Source of the DNA: Bacteroidota bacterium
Lineage (GTDB): Bacteria > Bacteroidota > Rhodothermia > Rhodothermales > Bin80
Assembly (NCBI GenBank): GCA_028875125.1
Contig: JAPPGC010000095.1
Coordinates: forward strand, 1-64,000
DNA length: 64,000 nucleotides
Reading direction: 5' to 3'
Shown here: piece by piece, positions 18,333-27,081 of the stretch
Position numbering within the stretch: the first letter of the stretch is position 1
Layout: each line of letters opens with the position of its first letter
Translations under genes and position numbers: made by a program
The notes under the pieces: model-generated
Seen by the model: the letters and a program-made list of their open reading frames with translations, nothing else
What the model was told of the DNA's origin: nothing
Databases searched by the model: none

Positions 18333-18444
18333 AAGACTAAATGCGCGAAAATTTCCCCGGATTCGGATTATTGTAAGAGGCTCAAGGGTGATTTAGATTT
18401 GTATGTCTCCTTATCAGTACAAACATACTCCACTCGGTAGATTT

Positions 18445-19629
18445 CTACGACCGCAGCAGATCAGGCTGCGAAAACAGTAGGGCCATTTCGCGGAGTCCGA
18501 TGACTTCGATTGATTTCCCGACCGGATAGCGTTCTTCGCCCGCATACACTACAAAGGCACGCTCCGGCTCAATATCACTAATGGCACTGTGGAACCCTTT
18601 GCCGAGGCTTGGGGTAAGTGAGCGCTTGATTTCTATGGCTATGGGCCGTTGGAATCCGGGAATCTCCAGTACAAGGTCAAGTTCAGCTCCCGCGGACGTT
18701 CGGTAAAAGCTGGCACGCGTTCGCGGGTAAGCATCAGAAAGAAGATTCTCAATTACAAATCCTTCCCAACTGGCTCCGACGACGGGGTGTCCTACAAGGT
18801 CGTGAAACTGTTTGATGCCTAAGAGAGCATGCATCAGGCCGCTGTCGCGGACGTAGATCTTGGGAGACCTGACAAGCCGCTTGCGCGTGTTCGCCGAATA
18901 GGGTGTAAGTCGCCGTACGAGAAGTAAGCGAGTCAGTACATCAATGTACTGAGATACGGAGGGGGCACTCATGGCTAGGTTGCTCGCCAACTGTGCCATG
19001 TTCAGGAGTCCCCCCTGGCTGTGAGCCAACATGATCCAGAATCGTTCGAGGGTTTTAGCAGGTATTCGAACCTGCACAAATTCCGCCAAATCACGCTCCA
19101 GATACGTGCGAATGAAACTCTGGCGGAATACCAGGCTATCCTCGTCAGTGACTGCGAGGTAACTGTCTGGAAAACCGCCACGAACCCATAGAGAATCCTG
19201 GGCATTCACGTCCGTTTCAAGGACACTGAGAGGATTGAGAGACACAAATTCGATTCGACCCGCCAGACTCTCTCCAGGCTGTTTAAGCAGATCCATAGTT
19301 GCTGACCCGATGACGAGAAACCTCCCGGTTCTCAGGCCGCGCCGCCTCCCTTCGTCTATGAGACCGCGCAATTCAGAAAATAGATCAGGCACACGATGGA
19401 TTTCGTCCAGAATCACAAGTCGATCTTTGTAACGACGCAGATACCACCTAGGGTCAATCAGCCGTGCCCGATCACTGCCGGACTGCAGGTCGAGATACAG
19501 TGCTTCAGTCATGCCTGCAATCTCCAAGGCCAGCGTAGTCTTGCCCACTTGGCGGGGCCCAAGCAGTGCCGTGGTTGCCTGTCGATTCAGTGCTTTACGC
19601 ACCTGCGGTAATGCGTTACGGGACAACAT
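18445..19629 (-). CDS. AAA-family ATPase with DUF4143 domain
   Basis: This 394-residue protein has Walker A LLGPRQVGKTTLALE near residue 22, Walker B RLVILDEIHRVPD near residue 70, and from about residue 190 a DUF4143 region (VSQYIDVLTRLLLVRRLTPY; RASFYRTSAGAELDLVLE), which includes a PD-(D/E)xK-like D..E.K pattern. Such proteins are abundant and mobile in Bacteroidota and archaea; their biochemical role is not settled. It lies beside a decayed insertion sequence and is not in an operon. Confidence 0.85.
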   Translation of the reverse strand: MLSRNALPQVRKALNRQATTALLGPRQVGKTTLALEIAGMTEALYLDLQSGSDRARLIDPRWYLRRYKDRLVILDEIHRVPDLFSELRGLIDEGRRRGLRTGRFLVIGSATMDLLKQPGESLAGRIEFVSLNPLSVLETDVNAQDSLWVRGGFPDSYLAVTDEDSLVFRQSFIRTYLERDLAEFVQVRIPAKTLERFWIMLAHSQGGLLNMAQLASNLAMSAPSVSQYIDVLTRLLLVRRLTPYSANTRKRLVRSPKIYVRDSGLMHALLGIKQFHDLVGHPVVGASWEGFVIENLLSDAYPRTRASFYRTSAGAELDLVLEIPGFQRPIAIEIKRSLTPSLGKGFHSAISDIEPERAFVVYAGEERYPVGKSIEVIGLREMALLFSQPDLLRS

Positions 19630-19997
19630 CCTTGTAAATATCGAATCATATTTTCGATTTGCACGGATAAGCGATTAACTATATAAGTTGTTTCCGTCTG
19701 TAGGCAATAGAGTTATACATTTCTCAACAATTAACGCACATGATTATCAGGGGGCATCAGAGAGCTGAATAAGTCTGCCGTGGCTGTGAAAACCGATGCC
19801 TCGGCATCACAAGGGCTACACCAAAACCTTGTAGCCCAAGTTCACCGTGCGCATAGAAAGACGCTTCTCTTTGGCCAATGTGAACCCCGCCGAATATAAT
19901 ACCCGTTGTTCGTGTGAAGATTACGCGTCTTATTAGAAAAAATCAGCCCGAATACATCTCGGCACACTGATCTTCTGTAGGAACTAGCATAACTAAT
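19630..19997. other. Intergenic, possible short coding relic
   Basis: The stretch between the AAA ATPase and the phosphatase gene holds no complete gene. A minus-strand open segment around 19770-19930 reads FGGVHIGQREASFYAHGELG and ends at a stop; it may be a relic of a larger protein, but I do not recognise it. Confidence 0.3.
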
Positions 19998-20501
19998 CTA
20001 GCCAGTAGGTGCTCCGAGTGAGCTTTTGATCTCTTCCAACAGGGAATCACAGGCGCGGGATACAATCTCATAGACCTCCTCAAAGATTCCACTGTAATAC
20101 GGATCTGGTATTTCATCATCCACGGAGGACAGATCGAAAGTGCGCAAGAGTCTCACTTTCTCAGTGTAACGGCCATCCCTGTCTAATGAATGCACATCTC
20201 TCAGATTCGATCTGTCCATGACCAGAATAAGGTCACATGTCCGCAGGTCAGCTTTTGTGATCTTCTGTCCTCTGATATGATCCAGGCCGAAACCGTGTCG
20301 TCTTGCAACCCAACAAATCCGTGAATCCGGGGCTTCACCTATGTGCCAACCGCTCGTCCCTGAGGAAACCACTTCTATATAATCCTCCAGTCCATGTTTC
20401 TCCACGAGATTCTGGAAATAACCGTGAGCGAGCGGACTTCTGCAATGATTGCCCAAACACACGAACATGATGCGTTTGGGCTTTTTTGGTGTGGATAACA
20501 T
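19998..20501 (-). CDS. Low-molecular-weight protein-tyrosine phosphatase
   Basis: This cytoplasmic phosphatase removes phosphate from tyrosine, often opposing bacterial tyrosine kinases in polysaccharide export. I chose the start MLSTPKKPKRIMF (167 residues): the P-loop CLGNHCRS then falls near residue 15, as in all family members, whereas the 300-residue ORF adds an N-terminal part that overlaps the divergent xseA. The catalytic acid loop is DPYYSG near residue 137. The P-loop has His at a position that is usually Ile or Thr. Confidence 0.9.
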   Translation of the reverse strand: MLSTPKKPKRIMFVCLGNHCRSPLAHGYFQNLVEKHGLEDYIEVVSSGTSGWHIGEAPDSRICWVARRHGFGLDHIRGQKITKADLRTCDLILVMDRSNLRDVHSLDRDGRYTEKVRLLRTFDLSSVDDEIPDPYYSGIFEEVYEIVSRACDSLLEEIKSSLGAPTG

Positions 20502-20672
20502 CGACCCGTGTACTTGCAGAATCGTTGTAGGTTTGTGTATATTTTGTGCGCGCGACCGCACGAACTGGCCTGACATGTGTACACACAGTGCCTTGGAGGT
20601 CCTTTCGTACAAGTAATGTCGCGTCTTCGTTGGAGCAGGCGATTTGTGTGTTTCAATAATTGGGCAGTATCC

Positions 20673-21875
20673 ATGAGCATAAACTCGAGAGAGGCGGCCA
20701 TCCCCGTAGGCAAGTACATGGCAGCCCTGCGCGAGTATATTGAAGCTGACGGATTTGCCTGGGTTGAGGGGGAGCTTTCCGAGCATAAATCTTCCCGGGG
20801 ACACTGGTATTTTACAATTGCAGACGACTCCAGCGCGCTCAAATGCGTAATGTGGAAAAGTCGAACACTGTATGTGGGATTCACGCCTGAACCGGGGCAA
20901 TTACTGCGCGTGTATGGATCCCCTACTGTTTATCCGAAGTTTGGCAATCTCCAGTTCAACGTCCAAAGAATTGAGCGCCGACACACCACCGGCGAACTCC
21001 AGAAACGCTTTCTTGAGCTTCGGCGGAAACTTTCTGAGGATGGGCTTTTTGACGACAGTAAGAAAATATCCCTGCCCGCAATACCCCGGCGCATTGGAAT
21101 TGTTACTTCTGGGGAAGGAGCAGCATTACAAGATATCCTGCGTATCCTGCGGGATCGCTTTCCAGTTGCTGAGGTCATCCTGGCACCGGTCCGTGTTCAG
21201 GGTCCATACGCCGCGCCGGATATTATGGATGCTATTGCACAATTCAATCGTTTAGCGGCAAACCGTCGTCCTGATGTGCTTATTGTTGGACGTGGGGGTG
21301 GTTCGCTCGAAGACCTCTGGGCGTTCAACGAAGAGCCAGTCGCACGCGCTATATTCGATTCAAGGATCCCCATTATCAGTGCGGTTGGACATGAAACCGA
21401 CACAACCATTGCAGACTTGGTGGCTGACGTGCGCGCTGCTACCCCCACACATGCCGCCCAAACCTGTGTACCAGATCTCTCGTCCCTCGTCTGGAATATT
21501 CAAGGATGCACGCAACAGATGCATCAATCATACATCGCCCGAATAATCGGGCTGCGCCAGCGAATTGTCCAGATTACTGAATCATATACATTCAATTCAC
21601 CGATCAATCGAGTGCGCGACGCACAACAGACACTGAACAACTACGTAGACCTGTTGAATGAGTCCCTGAACAGTCGCATTCAGAGAAGTAGACACCAAGT
21701 GAAGTTGCTCAATGGACAAATAACCGCACTGAACCCGCGCCGATACCTAAGGCGCGGCTTCGCTCGTATAGAACGGGAGGGAAAAGTTGTGCGTTCCAGT
21801 CACGAACTTAATAGACACGACCACGTGGCTCTCCATTTTGCCGACGGGCATCGGGAAGCTATAATCAGCGACTGA
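20673..21875 (+). CDS. xseA: Exodeoxyribonuclease VII large subunit
   Basis: This is the catalytic subunit of ExoVII, which degrades single-stranded DNA in both directions. I chose the start MSINSREAAIPVG (400 residues), which puts the OB-fold (WVEGELSEHKSSRGHWYF) at the expected N-terminal position. The conserved core follows: VTSGEGAALQDI, VGRGGGSLEDLWAFNEE and ISAVGHETDTTIADLVAD. A coiled-coil segment and a short C-terminal PRRYLRRGFA block follow. The small subunit xseB is about 2 kb downstream, on the same strand but separated by two genes, which is unusual since the two are often adjacent. Confidence 0.94.
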   Translation: MSINSREAAIPVGKYMAALREYIEADGFAWVEGELSEHKSSRGHWYFTIADDSSALKCVMWKSRTLYVGFTPEPGQLLRVYGSPTVYPKFGNLQFNVQRIERRHTTGELQKRFLELRRKLSEDGLFDDSKKISLPAIPRRIGIVTSGEGAALQDILRILRDRFPVAEVILAPVRVQGPYAAPDIMDAIAQFNRLAANRRPDVLIVGRGGGSLEDLWAFNEEPVARAIFDSRIPIISAVGHETDTTIADLVADVRAATPTHAAQTCVPDLSSLVWNIQGCTQQMHQSYIARIIGLRQRIVQITESYTFNSPINRVRDAQQTLNNYVDLLNESLNSRIQRSRHQVKLLNGQITALNPRRYLRRGFARIEREGKVVRSSHELNRHDHVALHFADGHREAIISD

Positions 21876-21974
21876 AAATATTCGTCCTTTTTCCCCAAAT
21901 ACGATAGTCCCATTCCTAATCAACCCACAATAGCAACCACACTCCAGATCTCCCCCCGATCCCGGCTTGATATA

Positions 21975-23015
21975 TTGAACGTTGGAGAAAATGTGGAGAA
22001 CGTAGACTCCGGTATCTTCTCCAAATTTGACAGGATTGCGTTCTGTTCGGTTCATACTACGGCAGGATTTCTGGAGCAGCCTCTTGCCCTGAAACTGGGA
22101 AACACTCGCGAAGGTATTGAATCACTTGTTCGCTCGGCTCGCAGACTCTTTCCGGAAGGCGCGCCCTACTGGCATGATCGCATGGAACTCCGAAGTGAAT
22201 TGACTGCTGAGCAACGCAAACACGAACCCCTGAACGCGGATTCGCACCTGGCTTTCATATGCCTCGGGCTTTGCAATTGCGTCCTGTACAAATTTGCTCC
22301 AGATCAGCCCGTCTACTTCATTGATCTTGATGGTGAGTCCAATGAGACTTTTCGATCCAGAAAATCAATAGCCGTGGGATACAACAATGCTACCTGCGTG
22401 CACGAAGAAACATTGAAGGTTGACCTGCCCAAGAAAAATCAGTGTGCAGTGGATCTGAACAACAGCCTACCCGACCTGCAGGCACTCGTAGCCAAATACC
22501 AGATTCATCGGGGGCTTGTTACTCTTGAACTGGCTCCAGGCGAGAAACATGCAGGGGTAACAGTGAATGAGTTTGAATCACTGCTTGTCGAGCGTGATAT
22601 CACCGATGTACTTATGAATCCACTGAGATATACGCTGTCCAATGCTCCCCGGTTTGCACGAAATCCGCTGAGGGTTCCAGGTAAGGCCAAGAATATGCTC
22701 CAGTATGAAATACACCTAGCCATCAGGGATGGACTGAGAGTCGCAAATCGAAGTGTCTCAATACTTGAGTACATGGTGGAACGTCTGGGTATGCATCTAC
22801 CCCTGTTGGAACATGTAATTGACCGGATTGCATCTCCTCTGGAAGCACGGTGGATGAATTTGGGCAGTTCAATCCAAATGCTCATCAACGCAAAAGATGA
22901 AGATCCTCTGGGACGCGTAGTGATCGGCACTTACCAGAGCCCAATACTAATTCAATGGAGGCGTCCTGAATCGGATGTCCGTGAGATGCACCTGCGTCTA
23001 TTGCGCTTCACATAG
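21975..23015 (+). CDS. Hypothetical protein with YjbQ/UPF0047-like N-terminal half
   Basis: This 346-residue protein is not firmly recognised. Its first ~150 residues show the pattern of the YjbQ/UPF0047 family: SVHTTAGF, then YWHDRMELR, then NADSHLAF, then VYFIDLDGE. These correspond to the family's HT.., HD.ER, SH and closing strand. The second half (about 180 residues) has no match that I know; it includes RFARNPLRVPGKAKNMLQYE. No signal peptide is visible. It ends 3 nt from the convergent SDR gene. Function unknown. Confidence 0.6.
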   Translation: MNVGENVENVDSGIFSKFDRIAFCSVHTTAGFLEQPLALKLGNTREGIESLVRSARRLFPEGAPYWHDRMELRSELTAEQRKHEPLNADSHLAFICLGLCNCVLYKFAPDQPVYFIDLDGESNETFRSRKSIAVGYNNATCVHEETLKVDLPKKNQCAVDLNNSLPDLQALVAKYQIHRGLVTLELAPGEKHAGVTVNEFESLLVERDITDVLMNPLRYTLSNAPRFARNPLRVPGKAKNMLQYEIHLAIRDGLRVANRSVSILEYMVERLGMHLPLLEHVIDRIASPLEARWMNLGSSIQMLINAKDEDPLGRVVIGTYQSPILIQWRRPESDVREMHLRLLRFT

Positions 23016-23017
23016 AA

Positions 23018-23797
23018 TCAGATTAGAGACCGTGACTGGCCGCCATCAACATTCAGACAGGCCCCGGTAATCAGACTCGCCCGCTCAGAAAGAAGGAATG
23101 CAGCGACGTCTGCAATTTCTTCTGCTGTCCCAAACCGGCCAATCGGCAGATTGTCTGCTATAAAGACCTTCATCCCTTCCGGGTCGCTTTTTACCCGTCT
23201 GTCCCAAGATCCTCCAGGAAATTGAATAGATCCAGGAGCCAGTGTATTTACGCGAATGTTATCCGGCGCCAGTTCCAACGCCATGATTTTGGCGGCACTT
23301 GTGAGTGCAGACTTGGTCGCGTTGTAGATCGACAACCCGGGACCACCAGCTTCACGACCGAAGATGGAGCCTATAAAAAGAATGGCGCCACCTCCGGCTG
23401 TTTTCATGAATGGAATTACTGCGCGACTGGCCCGTAGGTGCATCTTCAAATTCAAGGTTAATATGTCATCCCAATCCTGGTCTGACAAATCAGCGAACTT
23501 GCCCCGACGATTGCCACCAGCGTTATTAACCAGAAGTTGAACCCCTCCAAAGTGGTCGGCCGCAGTTTTAATCAAGGCTTCCGGTTCTCCAGGCACCGCT
23601 AAATCTGCCTGCTTTGCCAGTACAGGCACACCATGTAGTCTAGTGATCTCTTCTCTCACAGCCTCCAGTGCTTCCTGGCCACGGGCACAAACAACAAGAC
23701 GACATCCTTCTGCCGCAAGCCCCATTGCAATGGCTCTGCCCAATCCACGACTGGCGCCAGTAACAACCGCAACCTTCCCTTTGAGACCTAAATTCAT
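23018..23797 (-). CDS. SDR-family oxidoreductase (FabG-like)
   Basis: This 259-residue classical SDR has the cofactor motif TGASRGLG, the NNAGG motif, the catalytic Ser in LFIGSIFG, YNATKSA with the YxxxK pair, and a C-terminal GACLNVDGG. It resembles 3-oxoacyl-ACP reductase and related sugar or alcohol dehydrogenases. It stands alone on the minus strand, converging on the YjbQ-like gene and divergent from xseB, so context does not give its substrate. Confidence 0.88.
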   Translation of the reverse strand: MNLGLKGKVAVVTGASRGLGRAIAMGLAAEGCRLVVCARGQEALEAVREEITRLHGVPVLAKQADLAVPGEPEALIKTAADHFGGVQLLVNNAGGNRRGKFADLSDQDWDDILTLNLKMHLRASRAVIPFMKTAGGGAILFIGSIFGREAGGPGLSIYNATKSALTSAAKIMALELAPDNIRVNTLAPGSIQFPGGSWDRRVKSDPEGMKVFIADNLPIGRFGTAEEIADVAAFLLSERASLITGACLNVDGGQSRSLI

Positions 23798-23865
23798 CTT
23801 TCTAAGACTTTAAGAGTACAATTTATTGATCGTTTGCGTACGTCCCTTTACCATTGCCTGATCCT

Positions 23866-24114
23866 ATGAGCAATACAACAGAGACCGAAGAATCGCTTGA
23901 TACGCTTCTGCAGCGCTTGGAGTCCATTGCAAAGGACTTATCCGAAGATTCCGGTACAATGGAATCGGCCTTGAAAAAATACGAGGAAGGCATCGGCCTT
24001 GCTAAAGAATGTATGAAACGGCTGGATACAGCCGAACAACGGGTCACTGAATTGCGCAGTATTCTTGAGGCCGACACGGATGCTCCATCTGACGAATTTA
24101 CTCTTCCCAACTGA
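23866..24114 (+). CDS. xseB: Exodeoxyribonuclease VII small subunit
   Basis: This small helical protein (82 residues from MSNTTETEE) is the regulatory subunit of ExoVII. The pattern SLDTLLQRLESIAKDLSED, then ALKKYEEGIGL, is the standard XseB signature. The acidic, mostly alpha-helical composition fits. I prefer the start at MSNTTE to the ORF start four codons earlier. It overlaps the next gene by one base (TGATG). Confidence 0.92.
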   Translation: MSNTTETEESLDTLLQRLESIAKDLSEDSGTMESALKKYEEGIGLAKECMKRLDTAEQRVTELRSILEADTDAPSDEFTLPN

Positions 24115-24629
24115 TGTCACCTGCATCTGATCATATCCTGCACGACCTGTCCGACGAAGCCCGCCTTTGGGTCATAGCACTTGACGGGGATGAGACTGGA
24201 CTACAGGGCCTACTTACCCGAACACAACAATTTATCGAACAATGGGTCTCGCACGGCCGCCCTGTTCAGGGAGCTGCTGTGCTTGAAGCGAACCGTTTCC
24301 TGTTGGTTGCCGGCGAGGTTGCTGGCGGTGCCATCAGCGGCTGTGGCATTGACGCGCTTATGCATGCGATTCAGGAAGCTTCCATGATTGAAAACTGTCG
24401 ACTACTTTCATCTATGTTGATTTATTACAGATCCGAGAGCGGTCAAGTAAATTATACTTCGCGCGCGAACTTCAGAAAAATAGTTTCTGAAGGCCTGATA
24501 AGCTCCACTACCAGGGTGTTTAACCCCGGGATCTATACCTTGGGGGCACTACGGGCCAAGGAATTTGAGCTTCCGCTTGCAGATTCTGTCTACAGCCGAA
24601 TGTATCGTGCACCTGTGGCCGCGACATAG
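24114..24629 (+). CDS. Conserved Bacteroidota protein ('ABC transporter ATPase'-like, function unknown)
   Basis: This 171-residue protein matches a family found mostly in Bacteroidota, often mislabelled 'ABC transporter ATPase' though it has no Walker motifs. Recognisable blocks are VIALDGDET, FIEQWVSHG, NRFLLVAGE, SGCGIDALMHAIQE and VFNPGIYTLG, ending LPLADSVYSRMY. No signal peptide or membrane helix. It is coupled to xseB by a 1-nt overlap, which suggests co-expression rather than a shared reaction. Confidence 0.75.
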   Translation: MSPASDHILHDLSDEARLWVIALDGDETGLQGLLTRTQQFIEQWVSHGRPVQGAAVLEANRFLLVAGEVAGGAISGCGIDALMHAIQEASMIENCRLLSSMLIYYRSESGQVNYTSRANFRKIVSEGLISSTTRVFNPGIYTLGALRAKEFELPLADSVYSRMYRAPVAAT

Positions 24630-25016
24630 GAGCATGCCTCAGTAATTGTACTCGGCGCGTTCAAAGCAATTTGCAGGTGGTAGCAAGTATCGGAGTAACA
24701 ATCAGAGCGGTGGAGGAGCATGTTTAGATGCCAGGCTTCCCAGAGCAACAAACTTCAGAATCCACCCTTTTCTTTTCGTGAAAGTTAGGTATGAACCTGG
24801 GCGCGAGTAGACCTCCAAATGACAACGGAACCTGCCCTGATAAGGGGGTAAAGCGGGAACCAAAATCGTCCAGACCGATACGGTGACTCGCAGTGGGCCA
24901 TAGCCACCGAAAAACGATCGAAACGGAAATGAAGGGGGTCTGTATTTTTAGGGCACTACAAATGGCGAACTTGTTGGGAGGGATGAAGCGTCCTCCAGCA
25001 TAAGCTCCTTCATATA
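24630..25016. other. 387-bp intergenic stretch, no gene recognised
   Basis: No open frame here resembles a protein. The middle part (about 24830-24930) is rich in short G/C blocks and A-runs (GGGGGTAAAGCGGGAACC, CGAAAAACGATCGAAACGG), a texture that could be a structured RNA. It does not match the landmarks of tmRNA, RNase P, SRP RNA or the common riboswitches as I know them. Confidence 0.35.
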
Positions 25017-26090
25017 ATGTTTAGGACGCCTCGTTGGCAATTGCGCGACCGAATTCCTCAAAGGCGCGAGATCACCTACAGCACGCTATTTTTGACTGCC
25101 TGGATGGGAGTCGGCACTGTAGGGTATGCTGTCCTTGAAGGTTGGGGGCTGCTGGACTCGCTCTATATGGCGTTCATAACGTTATCTACAATTGGGTTTA
25201 CCGAAGTACGAGAGCTATCAAGTGCGGGAAGGGTCTTTACAATCCTTTTTGCATCCATCGGGATAGGCTTCTTAGCTATTGTGGCGACACGATGGACACG
25301 TCTGCTTGTAGCAGGTACGCTGATCCGAAACCGTCGCCGGATTCATAGAATCAAAAACATGCGAAATCACTATATCATCTGCGGGTATGGGCGTGTGGGA
25401 AAGGATGTTACAGAATTGCTCCTGAGAGCCGGGAAATCCCTCGTAGTTCTAGATAAGAATGAAAAGCTCGTAAAGCATCTGTCTGAAAACGGAATAAATG
25501 CACTTGTTGGAGATGCTACCCAGGACAGCGCCCTGCTTTCGGTGGGCATAACGAATGCAACTGCGCTTATCACGCTGCTGCCCAACGACGCCCAAAACGT
25601 CTACGTCGCGCTTGTCGCACGGGAGAATAACCCTGAGTTATTTATTCTGGCGCGTGCGTCCGATGCTGCCAGCCGACGGCGCATACTCCAGGCTGGTGCC
25701 ACAAAAGTGGTATCGCCCGTGCAGGTTGGAGCCGAAAGAATGGCTCAAGTGGTTTTGCGCCCTCACGTAGACCGGTTTATGTCTTACGTATTGCAGGCAG
25801 ATGACCTGGGATTGAGTATGGAGCAGGTAATGATAGAAGAAGGGGCCCCCTTGGCTGGTAAAACCCTCAAAGAAGCAGATTTTCGTGGGTTCTGGGAAAC
25901 TATTGTCATCGCTATCGTCAAAGGAGATACTGATAAAGACATGCATTTCTATCCAGGACCTGATGATCTGATTGAAGCGGGGAACATCCTGATAGTGCTC
26001 GGAAGTATCGAGATGATTGGAAAACTCATCAGCGAGGGATGCCTGCCTCCCAAAAGAACCTCAAACAACATCTTGCGAAAATCATCGTAA
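25017..26090 (+). CDS. Potassium channel with cytoplasmic RCK (TrkA-N/TrkA-C) domain
   Basis: This 357-residue protein has two membrane helices around a pore loop (residues ~22-95), then a TrkA-N/RCK domain with the Rossmann motif IICGYGRVGKDV near residue 118 and a TrkA-C domain from about residue 250. The filter reads TLSTIGFTEV, where most channels have T-V/I-G-Y/F-G-D/E; the second glycine is threonine. Ligand- or nucleotide-gated K+ flux is the family role. The L,D-transpeptidase gene starts just after its stop codon. Confidence 0.85.
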   Translation: MFRTPRWQLRDRIPQRREITYSTLFLTAWMGVGTVGYAVLEGWGLLDSLYMAFITLSTIGFTEVRELSSAGRVFTILFASIGIGFLAIVATRWTRLLVAGTLIRNRRRIHRIKNMRNHYIICGYGRVGKDVTELLLRAGKSLVVLDKNEKLVKHLSENGINALVGDATQDSALLSVGITNATALITLLPNDAQNVYVALVARENNPELFILARASDAASRRRILQAGATKVVSPVQVGAERMAQVVLRPHVDRFMSYVLQADDLGLSMEQVMIEEGAPLAGKTLKEADFRGFWETIVIAIVKGDTDKDMHFYPGPDDLIEAGNILIVLGSIEMIGKLISEGCLPPKRTSNNILRKSS

Positions 26091-26092
26091 CC

Positions 26093-27058
26093 ATGCAGAT
26101 GCGCTCGCTTCAACTACTTTGGATTCTCTTATTTGTACCGGCTTCCTACGCCCAGTCGGGCGGGTACATTGACCAGGATGCAGTTGCAGACCTGCTTAAC
26201 CTGCGCTTCGAAAGCCTTGAACATATCCCGGAGGTTTTCTACAGGTACCATGTCCTCGAAAATGATCGGAACAACAGCGTTCTGGCCCGAAATGTGTTCT
26301 ATCGTACAATTGGTGATGGCAATACCCAACTTGGTGCTCGACGCTCAATGGTTGTAGAAATGATCAACCGGCGCATGATGCAGACTTATACCGTCGGCGA
26401 TACCATCATCACACCAACACGGTTTGAATTGGATTTCAGGGCTTATTCACCGTTTCCACGCTACTATGCCGGCGGACGTGAGTTTGACAAGCTCTTCATT
26501 ATGGACAAGACGATTCAGGCCTTTGCCGCTTACGAGTACGGACGCCTTATGCGGTGGGGGATCATCAATACCGGTAACCCGGATGAATCGCCAACCCCCT
26601 ATGGCCGCTACAATTTCAATTGGCGTGAGGAGTACCGAGTATCATCGGAGAGCCCCGAAGGTGAGCCCTGGGAAATGTACTGGGTCATGAACTTCCATGC
26701 TGGCGATGGCATGCATGTCCACCAATACGAAATGCCCACCGGCGGCCCGATGAGCCACGGATGTGTGCGACTCGTTGATGCTGATGCACAATGGGTTTAC
26801 AACTGGGCGGACATATGGCAAACTACCAGCACATCCGAGGGAATTGCATCTATGGGGGCAAAAATCCTGAAACAGGGTACTACTGTGTTGGTCATCGGTA
26901 CAGAACCGCGCGGCAAGCCGCAACCATTTGAGCAAGCTCGCCGCTATCCTGTCCTGAAGCTTGTTGATCTGCCCGCCCATCCTTATGACGTGCCTCCCGC
27001 CACTCCCCAGCAGATCAGGTTTGACGAACTTCGCAAATCACAGCAGATTGACCCCTGA
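26093..27058 (+). CDS. L,D-transpeptidase (YkuD family), secreted
   Basis: This enzyme cross-links peptidoglycan, or attaches proteins to it, outside the inner membrane. The start MQMRSLQLLWILLF gives a 321-residue protein with a signal peptide ending at YAQ. The catalytic motif is HVHQYEMPTGGPMSHGCVRL, with the nucleophile Cys in SHGC and the upstream His about 14 residues before. The longer ORF start at 26039 overlaps the channel gene and hides the signal peptide. It follows the channel gene with only 2 nt between and converges on lepB. Confidence 0.88.
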   Translation: MQMRSLQLLWILLFVPASYAQSGGYIDQDAVADLLNLRFESLEHIPEVFYRYHVLENDRNNSVLARNVFYRTIGDGNTQLGARRSMVVEMINRRMMQTYTVGDTIITPTRFELDFRAYSPFPRYYAGGREFDKLFIMDKTIQAFAAYEYGRLMRWGIINTGNPDESPTPYGRYNFNWREEYRVSSESPEGEPWEMYWVMNFHAGDGMHVHQYEMPTGGPMSHGCVRLVDADAQWVYNWADIWQTTSTSEGIASMGAKILKQGTTVLVIGTEPRGKPQPFEQARRYPVLKLVDLPAHPYDVPPATPQQIRFDELRKSQQIDP

Positions 27059-27081
27059 GCGTGTGCTGATACGTTGGACTT

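Noticed and set aside
19998-20900. Full 300-residue frame of the LMW phosphatase ORF
   Set aside because: The N-terminal 130 residues overlap the divergent xseA and have no homology; the phosphatase P-loop sets the start at 20501.
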